Source: Burkholderiaceae bacterium 16 (GTDB lineage Bacteria; Pseudomonadota; Gammaproteobacteria; Burkholderiales; Burkholderiaceae). Taken from it: a stretch of DNA of 64,000 bases. Positions within the stretch are counted from its first letter, which is position 1, and the number at the start of each line of letters is the position of its first letter. The notes under the pieces are model-generated. The model was not told the origin of the DNA and searched no databases. It saw only the letters and a program-made list of their open reading frames with translations. This document shows, one piece after another, positions 8,185 to 17,037 of this stretch. The stretch is taken from assembly GCA_000955785.1 (NCBI GenBank), contig JYOD01000045.1, positions 1 through 64,000 of the forward strand, read 5' to 3'. Made by a program: the position numbers and the translations under genes.

Positions 8185-8401
8185 CCAGAAATCAATTCCG
8201 GGGGCTTTGTTTGCCGTCAATCGCCTGCAATCCCTTGCCAGGTCTCACTTCCCAGAAATCTTGAGGTCTGACTACCTACTGCGACCGAGCTACGCCAACG
8301 TGACAGCGCCCTTTGAAGGCTCAAAAGTGGCGTCCAGAAATCAAGCCGAAAACGTGGAAACTCCTCTCCCGAAATCAAAGGCTGTTTTGTCCCGAAATCA
8401 A
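8185..8401 (+). repeat. Four copies of CCNGAAATCAA, possible IS end remnant
   Basis: CCAGAAATCAA occurs at 8185 and 8334, and CCCGAAATCAA at 8368 and 8391. On the other strand this is TTGATTTCNGG. Several short spaced repeats of this type at one end are typical of IS21-family termini, and the surrounding 240 bp encode nothing recognisable. The assignment to IS21 is a guess from the repeat layout; the repeats themselves are plain. Confidence 0.45.
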
Positions 8402-8416
8402 CGCCGCTGTACTATG

Positions 8417-8610
8417 ATGCCGGAGTCGGCGACCCGCGACAGTACGCGGCCTGGATGAGGAGGCAGATGACGACGAATCTCCGGGCTCTGTTGGGGCCGC
8501 TAAGGGTGCTCGACGTTGTTCATCGGTTCGGGGGTGTTTCACTTGCGGCAGAACATCTGCACTTGACCGTGGGAGCGGTCAGCCAGCAGCTCAAGCAACT
8601 CGAGACTCTG
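8417..8610 (+). repeat. Second copy of the 194-bp direct repeat (intact LysR 5' end)
   Basis: Partner of 7912-8104, about 94 percent identical by eye. This copy keeps the open frame and forms the true beginning of the LysR gene. The two copies are 505 bp apart and could recombine, deleting the IS-like debris between them. Confidence 0.8.
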
Positions 8611-9348
8611 CTTGGCATAGAGATTTCCAGGAAGGACGGACGCCAGGTTCGCCTCACCGAGGTCGGCCAGATTCTCGCGCAGCGTGCCGGCAATTCGTTC
8701 GACGGGATCGAGCAGGCAGTCCAAGATGCGATCGCTCGCGGCAAGGGCACGCAGAAGTTGAGACTCACGGTCATGCCGACATTCGCAATCAGATGGCTCA
8801 TCCCTCGATTGGCCGGCCTCTACGCAATAAGCCCGAGCCTCGACATCGAGATCACGACCGGCGCTTCTGCCCACTTCGATACGGAACTTGGGAACATGGA
8901 CTTCGTGCTTCGCCACGGCAAGGGTACTTGGGATGGCGTCGTGTCTCATTTCATCTTTGAGGATGCCTATATCCCGGTTTGCGCTCCGCGTGTCGCAGAA
9001 ACGCTGCGGCAACCGGAAGACCTGCTTCAGGTGCAGTTGCTGCACTCCATGATGATCCCCTCCGCGTGGGAGGCATGGTTCGAGTCGGCAGGCATCAGCG
9101 GAGCACCCGCCCACCCAGGGTTGACCTTGGCAAACGCGGCGCTTTGCTATCAGGCTGCGATCGATGGCCTGGGAGCAGCGATCGCACAACTGGCTTACGT
9201 TCAGGACGATCTCTCTTTGGGGCGCCTCGTTTGCCCATTCGAGCATGTCGCGCACACGGGGCTGGCGTACTACCTGGTGTGTGATGAGCGTGAGATTGAT
9301 CGTGTACCGATTTCACTGTTCAGGCAGTGGCTCGAAACGCAGTCGTGA
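8467..9348 (+). CDS. LysR-family regulator, GcvA-like
   Basis: Transcription factor with an N-terminal winged helix-turn-helix (GGVSLAAEHLHLTVGAVSQQL) and a C-terminal co-inducer domain with the GcvA-type segment MPTFAIRWLIPRLAGL. ATG 8467 follows AGGAGG closely; ATG 8455 is in frame but has no ribosome site. It lies downstream of cluster 1 and upstream of the PrpF gene, all on the same strand, and is the best candidate regulator of both. Its 5' part is duplicated upstream. Confidence 0.82.
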   Translation: MTTNLRALLGPLRVLDVVHRFGGVSLAAEHLHLTVGAVSQQLKQLETLLGIEISRKDGRQVRLTEVGQILAQRAGNSFDGIEQAVQDAIARGKGTQKLRLTVMPTFAIRWLIPRLAGLYAISPSLDIEITTGASAHFDTELGNMDFVLRHGKGTWDGVVSHFIFEDAYIPVCAPRVAETLRQPEDLLQVQLLHSMMIPSAWEAWFESAGISGAPAHPGLTLANAALCYQAAIDGLGAAIAQLAYVQDDLSLGRLVCPFEHVAHTGLAYYLVCDEREIDRVPISLFRQWLETQS

Positions 9349-9389
9349 GTGGCGCCCCAGCACTCGTGTTGATCTCCAAGGATTGATAA

Positions 9390-10532
9390 ATGAATGAACA
9401 GATCCGAGTACCCGTCACCCTCATGCGGGGGGGCACGAGCAAAGCCGTCTTCCTCGCGCAGCGCGACGTGCCAGAGGACCCAGAGACACGCCAGCGATTC
9501 CTGCTAGCACTGTTTGGTAGTCCCGACGTGCGCCAGATCGATGGGCTCGGCGGGGCCGACATCCTCACCAGCAAGTGCGCCATCATCGGACCTCCGTCGC
9601 GACCAGATGCAGACATCGACTACACCTTTGCCCAGATCGGTATCGACCAGCCCACCGTGAACTTCGAGATAATCTGCGGCAACATCTCGTCAGCCACCGG
9701 TGTCTACGCCTTGCAGGAATCCCTGATTCCCGTGCAGGAGCCGATTACCACGGTGCGCGTGCACAACACCAACACCGGAAAAATCCTGCGCATAACTGTC
9801 AATTGTGCGGACGGCGAGCCGCGGGTAGAAGGTGACTGCGAGATAGACGGGGTACCTGGAAGTGGCGCCGAGGTTGCGCTGGACTATTCGGACACGAGTG
9901 GGGGGGCGACTGGCAAACTGCTGCCTACCGGGAGGCCGATTGACAAAGTCTACGTGCCGCAGCTTGCCCGAGAGATTCCCGTCTCCATTGTTGATGTCGG
10001 CACGGTTTGTGTGTTCATGCGCGCGGCGGATCTGGGCGTCACCGGAACGGAACTACCCGGTCAGTTGAGCCCTGCGATCTACGAGGCGGCCGAGCAGGTG
10101 CGGCTCCGGGCAGCCCAACGGTGTGGTCTGGAGACGACCATTACGCCGTATCAGATTCTCATCGGTCCGCCTCAAGACTACCAGACTATCGCCGGTGATC
10201 GGGTCGTGCACGCATCGGAGCTCGACCTTGTCGCCCGCATGGTGCTCAAAGATGGGGTCATGCACAAGGCATTTCCAGTAGGGGGCTCCGTCTGTCTGTC
10301 CGTGGCGGCGCAGATCGCAGGAACAGTCCCAGCTGAAGCGCGTGCAAGCGATCTAGGCCCCGCGCGCATACGCATCGGTCATCCGAGCGGCGTGCTCAGT
10401 ATCTATGCCCACGTCGAGCAGCAGTCCACCAACAACGAGTGGACCGTGCGCGAGGTGCACTTCACGCGCACGGCCCGTCGTTTGATGGATGGAACCGCCT
10501 ACGTTCGGCGGCGGCTCCTTGAGGGAGCCTGA
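9390..10532 (+). CDS. PrpF-family isomerase/tautomerase
   Basis: Member of the PrpF family (380 aa). Relatives isomerise 2-methylaconitate or tautomerise 4-oxalomesaconate by proton transfer next to carboxylates. The N-terminal signature PVTLMRGGTSKAVF, the segment DGLGGADILTSKCAII and the second-domain region FPVGGSVCLSVAAQI fit the family. It begins 41 bp after the LysR gene, preceded by AAGGATTG. With cluster 1 it suggests a substrate or intermediate that is an unsaturated di- or tricarboxylate. The exact substrate cannot be read from the sequence. Confidence 0.8.
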   Translation: MNEQIRVPVTLMRGGTSKAVFLAQRDVPEDPETRQRFLLALFGSPDVRQIDGLGGADILTSKCAIIGPPSRPDADIDYTFAQIGIDQPTVNFEIICGNISSATGVYALQESLIPVQEPITTVRVHNTNTGKILRITVNCADGEPRVEGDCEIDGVPGSGAEVALDYSDTSGGATGKLLPTGRPIDKVYVPQLAREIPVSIVDVGTVCVFMRAADLGVTGTELPGQLSPAIYEAAEQVRLRAAQRCGLETTITPYQILIGPPQDYQTIAGDRVVHASELDLVARMVLKDGVMHKAFPVGGSVCLSVAAQIAGTVPAEARASDLGPARIRIGHPSGVLSIYAHVEQQSTNNEWTVREVHFTRTARRLMDGTAYVRRRLLEGA

Positions 10533-10539
10533 CCGACTC

Positions 10540-10620
10540 TTGACCGTGAAGAAATTCGCCCGCACCGTTCGCACTCACCGCGAACTCATCCTCAACTACT
10601 TCCGGGCGCGAAAGCAGTTT
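10540..10620 (+). pseudogene. ISL3 transposase C-terminal fragment
   Basis: The 27 codons read LTVKKFARTV and then HRELILNYFRARKQF, the conserved C-terminal region of ISL3-family transposases. Homology stops at 10620. It begins directly after the PrpF stop codon and is a relic of a different ISL3 copy from the one at the left edge, or of its far end after rearrangement. Confidence 0.7.
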
Positions 10621-10658
10621 GATGTTGTCCCTGTTTGGTGTAGCTCTTAGCGCTCGGG

Positions 10659-10762
10659 TTATGCGGCCTTTTTACGCTGTGCCGCATGCCAGCGTTGCTC
10701 GTATTGCATGGGGCTGAGATAACCCAGCGTGGAATGCAGCCGTCGGTGATTATAGAAGGCTA
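10659..10762 (-). pseudogene. IS3-family transposase (OrfB) C-terminal fragment
   Basis: On the minus strand the frame reads FYNHRRLHSTLGYLSPMQYE followed by RWHAAQRKKAA and a TAA at 10659-10661. This is the standard integrase tail of IS3-family OrfB proteins. The rest of the gene is missing because the IS701-type element begins at 10765. Confidence 0.85.
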
Positions 10763-10764
10763 TT

Positions 10765-12232
10765 CTTACTGTGTCATAAAAAATAGTGCATTATATGTAC
10801 TTCCTAATTCAAAGTGGGGAGTGCATGAGCACAAGCGACCGATTTGCGGAGTACATGAACTACTTGGCTGAGGGATTGGGACATGCAGATCGTCGGGCCG
10901 GCTTGGAGAGCTACTGCACTGGGCTGATGCTGCCGCTGTCGCGCAAGAGCGTCGAGCCGATGGCGGCACGGGTTGACCCGCTGCATGCCAGTGCCCGACA
11001 TCAGTCGCTGCACCACTTCGTCTCCAAATCTGATTGGTCGGATGCGGCATTGCTGGGGCGTGTCCGGGACTGGGTTCAGCCCTGGCTGGAAGCACCAAGC
11101 GCTCGCCATTGGATCATTGACGACACAGGCTTCCCTAAGAAAGGCAAACATTCGGTTGGTGTGGCGCGCCAATATTGCGGCCAGCTTGGCAAACAGGACA
11201 ACTGCCAGGTGGCAGTCAGCCTGTCGCTGGCCACAGAGCAAGGCAGCCTTCCGATGGCCTATCAGCTTTATCTCCCCAAGGAATGGGCCGACGATGCGAC
11301 TCGCCGCCAGAAGGCCGGCGTGCCAGACGATATCGCGTTCGCCACCAAGCCAGAGATTGCCCTGGCGCAAGTGCGCGACGCGATCGCAGCCGGCGTGCCT
11401 GCCGGAGTCGTCTTGGCCGACGCTGCGTACGGCGATGAAACTAGCTTTCGCGAAAGCCTGACCGGGTTGGGTCTGCTTTACGCCGTCGGGATTCGCTCCA
11501 CGACGACGGTATGGCCGCCGGGCGTCTCACCGCTGCCAGCCAAACCGGCGAGCGGTCGAGGCAGGCCGCCGAAGTTGCTGCGTCGCGCACCGGGCCATGA
11601 GCCGGTTTCAGTGAAGACCCTGGCGATGGCATTACCCGCGAGCGCTTACCAAGTGGTCACTTGGCGGGAAGGCACCAATGCAGCCCTTTCATCGCGATTT
11701 GCGGCCGTGCGGGTTCGCCCGGCGCATCGGGATTATTGGCGCAGCACCTTGCGCGACGAAGAGTGGTTGCTGGTTGAGTGGCCGGAGGGCGAAGCGGAGC
11801 CAACGAAATACTTCTTGTCACAGCACCAGCCGATGCGCTGATAGAACAACTGGTGTTCGTGACCAAAATGCGTTGGCGTATTGAGCGCGATTACCAGGAC
11901 TTGAAACAAGAGCTCGGTCTAGGTCACTACGAAGGTCGGGGCTGGCGCGGATTCCACCATCATGCAATGCTGAGTATCGCAGCCTATGGCTTCCTGATGG
12001 CCGAACGACTCGCTTCGAACAAGTCCGAAGGGAATAAAAAAAACTTCCTCGAACGCCAGATACCTGCGCTTCCCGCGGATTACATCCCCCGTGGCAGCCC
12101 AGCGCGCGCAGCGACACGTGACGAATTCAATCACCACACTCCGCCATCAACTTAGCTTCCACCTGATGCGCAGCCTTGGCCTTTGCCCATGCTGCGCATC
12201 CGGCTGATCAATCACATTTGTGACACAGTAAG
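10765..12232 (+). mobile_element. IS701-type insertion sequence, decayed
   Basis: The element is bounded by inverted repeats CTTACTGTGTCATAAA (10765-10780) and TTTGTGACACAGTAAG (12217-12232), matching at 15 of 16 positions. It contains a single transposase gene carrying two frameshifts. Flanking target duplications are not obvious. It inserted into or beside an IS3 remnant. Without a helper transposase it should be immobile. Confidence 0.75.
10825..12207 (+). pseudogene. IS701-family transposase with two frameshifts
   Basis: DDE transposase reading from ATG 10825 (GGGGAG upstream). The first catalytic Asp is in IIDDTGFPKKGKHS and the second in VLADAAYGDE. Near 11815 one base appears lost: one frame ends KYFLSQHQPMR-stop, while the neighbouring frame continues TAPADALIEQL and MRWRIERDYQDLKQELGL with the catalytic Glu. 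A second shift near 12100 moves the C-terminus to a frame reading RHVTNSITTLRHQ and LCPCCASG, ending at 12207. Programmed frameshifting is unlikely because two sites are involved. Confidence 0.8.
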
Positions 12233-12308
12233 ACTTCTATGGGGCGTTGAAAGTCAAGCACCTGTTGCTGTGTTTTCCGTTCGACAGTTATCTCCTGTTG
12301 AGACGCGC

Positions 12309-12382
12309 TGCAAGTTATCCACGGCTGGTCAGCGGGTTCGCCTGTCACGACCACGACGCTGGCCAGCGGTGGATAACTTGCA
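12309..12382. repeat. 24-bp inverted repeat with DnaA-box-like arms
   Basis: The arms are TGCAAGTTATCCACGGCTGG (and TCAG) at 12309-12332 and the mirrored copy at 12359-12382, with 22 of 24 positions pairing around a 26-bp spacer. Each arm contains TTATCCAC, which is close to a DnaA box (TTATNCACA). The surrounding 12233-13034 stretch has no gene. It could be a replication or transposon-end relic or a regulatory palindrome. Confidence 0.6.
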
Positions 12383-12576
12383 CAGCAAAGGCACGTGGTC
12401 TCAGTTTGGTGTCCTTTCAATATCCCGTGACTGCAACGGGATGGAGGTCGGAGTGTGTGATACCTGGGCAGTTGCCCGGCCAACTTCTATCCGTGCCGGC
12501 GCGAGGCCGGTCACCACATACCGCATGCGCAAAGCGCTGGAACACTCCCTTACCGACACGCCCCATCTAAAACTAC

Positions 12577-12595
12577 GATTATCCGTCGGATAATC
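12577..12595. repeat. 19-bp perfect palindrome
   Basis: GATTATCCGTCGGATAATC has 9-bp arms around one central base. It lies in the non-coding stretch between the IS701-type element and the iron-ADH gene. Possible operator or recombination site; nothing further can be said. Confidence 0.45.
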
Positions 12596-12704
12596 CTCCT
12601 ACTGTCCGGGCGCGCTAACCTTCAAACCGTTCATCGACAGATGCTGGACTTCTCAGATGACGACGGCATGGCTGCCGAGCGACTTGAGCCTTGCCCCGAG
12701 CGGA

Positions 12705-12800
12705 ACTGGCTTCCTACAAACGAGATTTTCGGCGCTTACACTTGAGAGATTCTCAAGCGAAACGCCGGATACCCCGAATACGCGTTGTGTTGGATTTCTT
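12705..12800. repeat. 96-bp dispersed inverted repeat, copy 1
   Basis: The reverse complement matches 30879-30974 with about five differences. Its centre is the palindrome CTTGAGAGATTCTCAAG (12741-12757) inside a longer imperfect palindrome flanked by GGCG and CGCC. Flanking sequences on both sides are unrelated to those of the other copy, so the repeat is a discrete unit next to IS debris. Confidence 0.8.
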
Positions 12801-12873
12801 GTGAGTCAACCCTAGAGACGGTTAGCCCAAAACAAGCGTCGGGTCACGCTGCCGTCTTCGACACCGTCAGCTT

Positions 12874-12935
12874 GGGCGTGCGCTTCGGCGCACGCCCAGT
12901 GCGCTCGCCTGCCATCGCCATTAGCGATGGCAGGC
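12874..12935. other. Two adjacent strong hairpins
   Basis: Hairpin one (12874-12897) has a perfect 10-bp stem GGGCGTGCGC / GCGCACGCCC closed by a TTCG loop. Hairpin two (12907-12935) has a perfect 12-bp stem GCCTGCCATCGC / GCGATGGCAGGC with a 5-base loop. No T tract follows either, so they are not standard intrinsic terminators. They may act as RNA stabilising or attenuating structures before the dehydrogenase at 13035, or be repetitive extragenic elements. Confidence 0.55.
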
Positions 12936-13034
12936 TCGCCAACTACTGGTTTTCGAATCGGGATCCACGCGCCATGATTCGGTGACCTATTCGCTCCGCA
13001 ATTCGAATGGACATCGACATCAGAAGGAAATCAA

Positions 13035-14225
13035 ATGGAAAACATCGATAGAAAAGCGTATCGCTACCGATTCACCGGACACGAACACGTATTCCACAAC
13101 GTGTCGGCAGTCAAAGCGCTGCCCAGCGTCTTGTCGTTGTTTGGATATCAGCGCGTATTCGTAGTCTGCTCAAGATCGATCAATACTAAGACGCAATTCA
13201 TCGAACAACTCAGGGAATGCCTGGGCGGGAAATTGGTGGGCCTGACCGACGACGTGGGCGAACATTCTCCGCTGTCCAATGTACTGAAAGCGGCGAGACA
13301 GGCCAGGGATGCACACGCGGACGTGCTGGTCTCTGTCGGCGGCGGATCGGTCATGGACATGTGCAAGGCGATGCAGCTTTGCATCTCTGAGAACGCCTAC
13401 GAAAGGGCCAGGTTACTCGAGCTCCAGTTCGTTCTGTCAGAGGATGGCACCGAGATGCTGACGACCTCGCACGCGCCTCCCGCGATCCGCCAAATCGCGA
13501 TCCCCACCACGCTTGCAACATCCGAGTGGACGCCTGTCAGTACGCCCATCGACGACGAAACCCGCCTGAAGGCGCGCTTTGTCGTGCCCGACGGTTCGCC
13601 ACAGGCGATCATTTACGACCCAGAACTCCTCCAACAAACACCCGCGCGCTTGCTGATGTCGACGGGAATTCGCGGACTGGATCATGCAATCAATACCGCC
13701 TGCTCTTCATCGACACATCCGTTTGCCAGCCTGCTGGCGGAGAAGGCCATTCTGCTCTATATGGAGAACCTGCCTCTTCTCAAGGAGGGGGGTGAGCGCG
13801 AGGCATTCACCCATTGTCAGTTGGCGACCTGGTACACGGGGATGGGACAGATGTCGGTTCCCCATGGTTTCAGTCATTGGATGGTCCACATCGTCGGGCC
13901 GTACGGAGGCGTGGCGCACAGCGACGCGGCCTGTGTGCTGATGCTGGCCCAGGCCAGGTGGCTGGAAGGCTGGGCGGTGCCCCAGCATGAGCGGCTTCGC
14001 ATTGCCCTAGGGCAGCCGGAGCGACCTTTCCACGCGATTCTCCACGAGCTTCTCGTGCGACTGGACATGCCGACGACTCTGGACGATCTTGGCCTCACGC
14101 GGCAACAGGTCGACGATATGATCGTGCCTGCGCTGAACCATCCGATGGTGACGCGCAACAACATCAGGCCGATCGAGACTGAAGGGGATTTGCGTTCGAT
14201 CTTGTCTATGGCCTGGAGGGCGTGA
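13035..14225 (+). CDS. Iron-containing alcohol dehydrogenase / maleylacetate reductase-like
   Basis: NAD(P)-linked iron-type ADH, 396 aa. The cofactor loop VLVSVGGGSVMDMCKA and the IPTTLATSEWTPVS segment are typical. The metal-site blocks GIRGLDHAIN and HGFSHWMVHIVG with GVAHSDA are present, unlike in the related protein at 6683. AGAAGGAAATCAA precedes the ATG. It stands alone between IS debris and a gene-poor stretch. It could oxidise an alcohol or reduce a maleylacetate-like intermediate; the substrate is unknown. It may be a displaced member of one of the two acid-degradation clusters. Confidence 0.82.
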   Translation: MENIDRKAYRYRFTGHEHVFHNVSAVKALPSVLSLFGYQRVFVVCSRSINTKTQFIEQLRECLGGKLVGLTDDVGEHSPLSNVLKAARQARDAHADVLVSVGGGSVMDMCKAMQLCISENAYERARLLELQFVLSEDGTEMLTTSHAPPAIRQIAIPTTLATSEWTPVSTPIDDETRLKARFVVPDGSPQAIIYDPELLQQTPARLLMSTGIRGLDHAINTACSSSTHPFASLLAEKAILLYMENLPLLKEGGEREAFTHCQLATWYTGMGQMSVPHGFSHWMVHIVGPYGGVAHSDAACVLMLAQARWLEGWAVPQHERLRIALGQPERPFHAILHELLVRLDMPTTLDDLGLTRQQVDDMIVPALNHPMVTRNNIRPIETEGDLRSILSMAWRA

Positions 14226-14726
14226 TCGTCATCGTTGCAGCGCGTCCATGCTGGTCGACCGGTTTGCCATCGCGGTCGCGCAAGGGGTCCCCGTGGCAGT
14301 ATCACATACCGCGGGTTCCCGGGTTGCCACCGGCGTCAGCGGTCCTGGGAAACCTCGCATCGAGATCTTCAGTTCGCACGCGACTCCGCCGCTCAACTCC
14401 GTGCTGCCGCTGACGGAGCACTCGGGCCTCGCGCACCGTTTAACTGATGTGTCAGCGACGACTTCGGCTGGTCGAAGACAAGCCAACCGCTAACATGGAC
14501 GTAAGCTCCCGACTTTAGGATGAGCTTGCGCAATGGATACGCCACTGCACCCAAATCAGTCTCCAGGCGCATGGCCACAGCTGGTTTTGGCAGTGCATCA
14601 GCCAAACTTGTGGAGGCTATGCCAGCTCGTCGGGAAGCTCGACGCTGTCGATGGCGCGACCATGCACGATCTTGTTCGAACCGGTGGATAGCTGGGGCGC
14701 CAGTTTCCACGTTTACTCCTCTAGCC
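14226..14726. other. 500-bp stretch without a supported gene
   Basis: A plus-strand frame from 14248 (MLVDRFAIAVAQG, 81 aa) is open but matches no family I recognise and lacks a ribosome site. The rest is short overlapping frames. It may be decayed coding sequence. The 200 bp before 14727 would hold the LysR promoter. Confidence 0.4.
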
Positions 14727-15653
14727 ATGAAAATCGACCCTGTCTCGCTCAAACTGTTCCTTGCGGTCGCGGAGCTTGGCACCATTGCCGCCGCTGCAGA
14801 GCGGGAGCATATTGCCGCCTCAGCCATCAGCAAGCGCATCAGTGATCTCGAGGACGTCCTCCGCGCGCAACTGCTGGAGCGCAGCAACAAGGGCATCGTC
14901 CCCACGCCCGCGGGCATCGCCTTGCAGAACCTGTCTCGTAGCGTCATCAACGACCTCGACAATATCTTCACGTTGATGCACGACTACTCCAGCGGCACAC
15001 GAGGACTGGTGCGCATCTTCGCCAACGTGTCGTCGATTACGCAGTTCCTTCCCAACGACCTGCAAAGCTTCACCGAGAAGTATCCGTTGGTGCAACTGAA
15101 ACTGGAGGAACGCATAAGTAGCGCGATCCTGCGCGGGGTGGCCGAGAACGCGGCGGATATCGGCTTTTATGCGGACCTCGGGGGGCAGCCACAGAACGTG
15201 ATCACGCAGGCTTACCGCGAGGATCAACTGGTCGCTGTCCTGCCCGTCGGCCATCCGCTTGGAAATCGCAAGTGGCTGACTACGCCGGATTTGCTGGAAC
15301 ACTATCTGATCGGCCTGCAAACCGGAAGCTTCATCAACCTACAGCTGATGCGCACCGCCGGCGAACTTGGCGTTCCGGTCAAGTTCCGCATGCAGGTCAA
15401 TAGCTACGACGCGGTTTGTCTGATGGTCGAATCCAAAATGGGAATCGGCATCCTACCCAAGAGCCTGGCGCAGCGCTACGCCAGGATACTCAGGATCCGG
15501 CCAGTTGGACTCAAGGAGCCTTGGGCGTGTCGCAAGCTCAATCTATGCTTTCGGTCCTACGATAGCCTGCCGGTAGCCGCACGGCTGCTCGTCGACCACC
15601 TGTGCCCATCGGCCCGTATGGCGGCAGGCGCCGCCAGCCCGCACCCGGACTAG
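14727..15653 (+). CDS. LysR-family regulator
   Basis: LysR-type transcription factor of 308 aa from ATG 14727 (MKIDPVSLKLFLAVAELGTI), a standard N-terminus. The helix-turn-helix spans about residues 16-36 (IAAAAEREHIAASAISKRI). The effector-binding domain contains LVAVLPVGHPLG and a C-terminal MVESKMGIGILP segment. It converges with the Bug receptor gene, the two stop codons overlapping by 4 bp. Pairs of LysR and Bug genes are common in Burkholderiales, and the regulator probably responds to the same carboxylate. Confidence 0.82.
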   Translation: MKIDPVSLKLFLAVAELGTIAAAAEREHIAASAISKRISDLEDVLRAQLLERSNKGIVPTPAGIALQNLSRSVINDLDNIFTLMHDYSSGTRGLVRIFANVSSITQFLPNDLQSFTEKYPLVQLKLEERISSAILRGVAENAADIGFYADLGGQPQNVITQAYREDQLVAVLPVGHPLGNRKWLTTPDLLEHYLIGLQTGSFINLQLMRTAGELGVPVKFRMQVNSYDAVCLMVESKMGIGILPKSLAQRYARILRIRPVGLKEPWACRKLNLCFRSYDSLPVAARLLVDHLCPSARMAAGAASPHPD

Positions 15654-16615
15654 TCGACGGTGGCGTCGGCCGCCTTGACGATGGCCGACCAGCGCGGCAA
15701 CTCTTCGCGGATCAGCGCCTCGAACTGCGGCGCGCCGGACGGGAATGGTTGGCATCCCTGGCGCGCCAGCGTGTCACGTACATCGGGACTGTCAAGTACC
15801 TTACTCAGTGCAGCCCGCAGGCGGGACACTACGACGGGTGGCGTGCTGGCCGGCGCAAAGAGTCCATACCAAGGCGTGGCGCCAAAGCCACGGAGCGTCT
15901 CTCCCACAGTCGGCACCTCCGGCATGGAGGGCAGCCGCTTCTCGTTGGTCACGGCGAGCACCTTCAGTTTGCCTGCTCGAATGAAGGACAGTGCTGATGG
16001 AAGGCTCTGTACCGACAAGGGCACCTGACCGCCCACGACATCCGCCACGGCAGCGGAAGCGCCTTTGTAAGGGATATGGACGAGCCGGATGCCGGCGCTG
16101 TGTTGTAGCATTTCACCGATCAGATGATTCAGGGTGCCGTTGCCTGCCGACGCATACATGATCGTGTCCGGCTTCGCGCGCGCCGCGTCAACCAGTTCCT
16201 TGACATTATTCGGCCCGAACGAAGGATTGGCGACGAGTACGTACCCCGCGGTCGCAACGCTGCCCACCGGCGCGAAATCCTTTACCGGATCAAAGCCCGT
16301 GCGTTTGTAGAGCGCAGGATTGATGACATGGGCGCTGCTAACCGTAAACAACAGCGTGTAGCCATCGGCGGCCGACTTCCCCACGTATGCCGTGCCGATG
16401 TTGCCGCCGGCGCCCGGCCGGTTCTCGACGATGAACTGCCGCCCGAATTGTCCGGACAGCTTTTGGGCGACGATGCGGGCTATGGCATCGTTGGCTCCGC
16501 CTGGCGCCTGGGGAACCACCACGGTCACCGGCTTGGACGGATACGATTCCTGGGCCGCCCCTGCCGTTGCCACACTGAACGCAAGGAAGGTCTGCAAGAG
16601 TTGTCTTACTGCCAT
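15650..16615 (-). CDS. Bug/TctC-type periplasmic receptor
   Basis: Solute-binding protein of the Bug family, 321 aa. The signal peptide ends at GAA (residue 21), followed by YPSKPVTVVVPQAPGGANDA, the family signature. IMYASAGNGTLNHLIGEML and the VHIPYKGASAAVADVVGG region complete the two-domain fold. AAGGAGA lies upstream of the ATG at 16615. No permease genes are adjacent. It converges on the LysR gene at 14727. Confidence 0.85.
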   Translation of the reverse strand: MAVRQLLQTFLAFSVATAGAAQESYPSKPVTVVVPQAPGGANDAIARIVAQKLSGQFGRQFIVENRPGAGGNIGTAYVGKSAADGYTLLFTVSSAHVINPALYKRTGFDPVKDFAPVGSVATAGYVLVANPSFGPNNVKELVDAARAKPDTIMYASAGNGTLNHLIGEMLQHSAGIRLVHIPYKGASAAVADVVGGQVPLSVQSLPSALSFIRAGKLKVLAVTNEKRLPSMPEVPTVGETLRGFGATPWYGLFAPASTPPVVVSRLRAALSKVLDSPDVRDTLARQGCQPFPSGAPQFEALIREELPRWSAIVKAADATVD

Positions 16616-17037
16616 TTTCTTTGTCTCCTTTCATGGAAATGGTCACCGTTTGCACCGTCACACGGCACGCCCCGACGCCTTCTTTCATGGTGAACGACTG
16701 GCAGTCTGCTGCAAAACAGCATTTCGCGATCCCACCATCGCGAATTCAGATGGCTAGCTTGTACGTCAGATGCTCTCGGCCGAAAAATGCGCTGCTGAAT
16801 TCGCGATTGAACACATCGCGCACGATGGCCAATTACAGCTAGCCTTCGCCGGTCCAGACGTCGGTCATGCCCGCAGCAGGCGGCATGAATTGCGTTCGAG
16901 CCGGCTTGGCGCGATCGGCAGCGCCCTATCAACATACCGCGCCACCAGAGCAACTCTTCGCGGCATCGAAATCGGCTTTGAACCGCCTTCTGGTGCCAGA
17001 AGCGATGAGACCAAGACTGCTTCCGTGCCTTCCCGCC
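16616..17037. other. Non-coding stretch with a 13-bp inverted repeat
   Basis: About 420 bp lie between the Bug start and the exporter stop with no supported gene. ATCGCGAATTCAG at 16737 and CTGAATTCGCGAT at 16795 form a perfect inverted repeat 45 bp apart, 120-190 bp upstream of the Bug start. This could be a looped operator pair. Confidence 0.4.

Noticed and set aside
11800..11880. Programmed frameshift in the IS701-type transposase
   Set aside because: No slippery run fits the break, and a second shift near 12100 is also needed, so decay is more likely.
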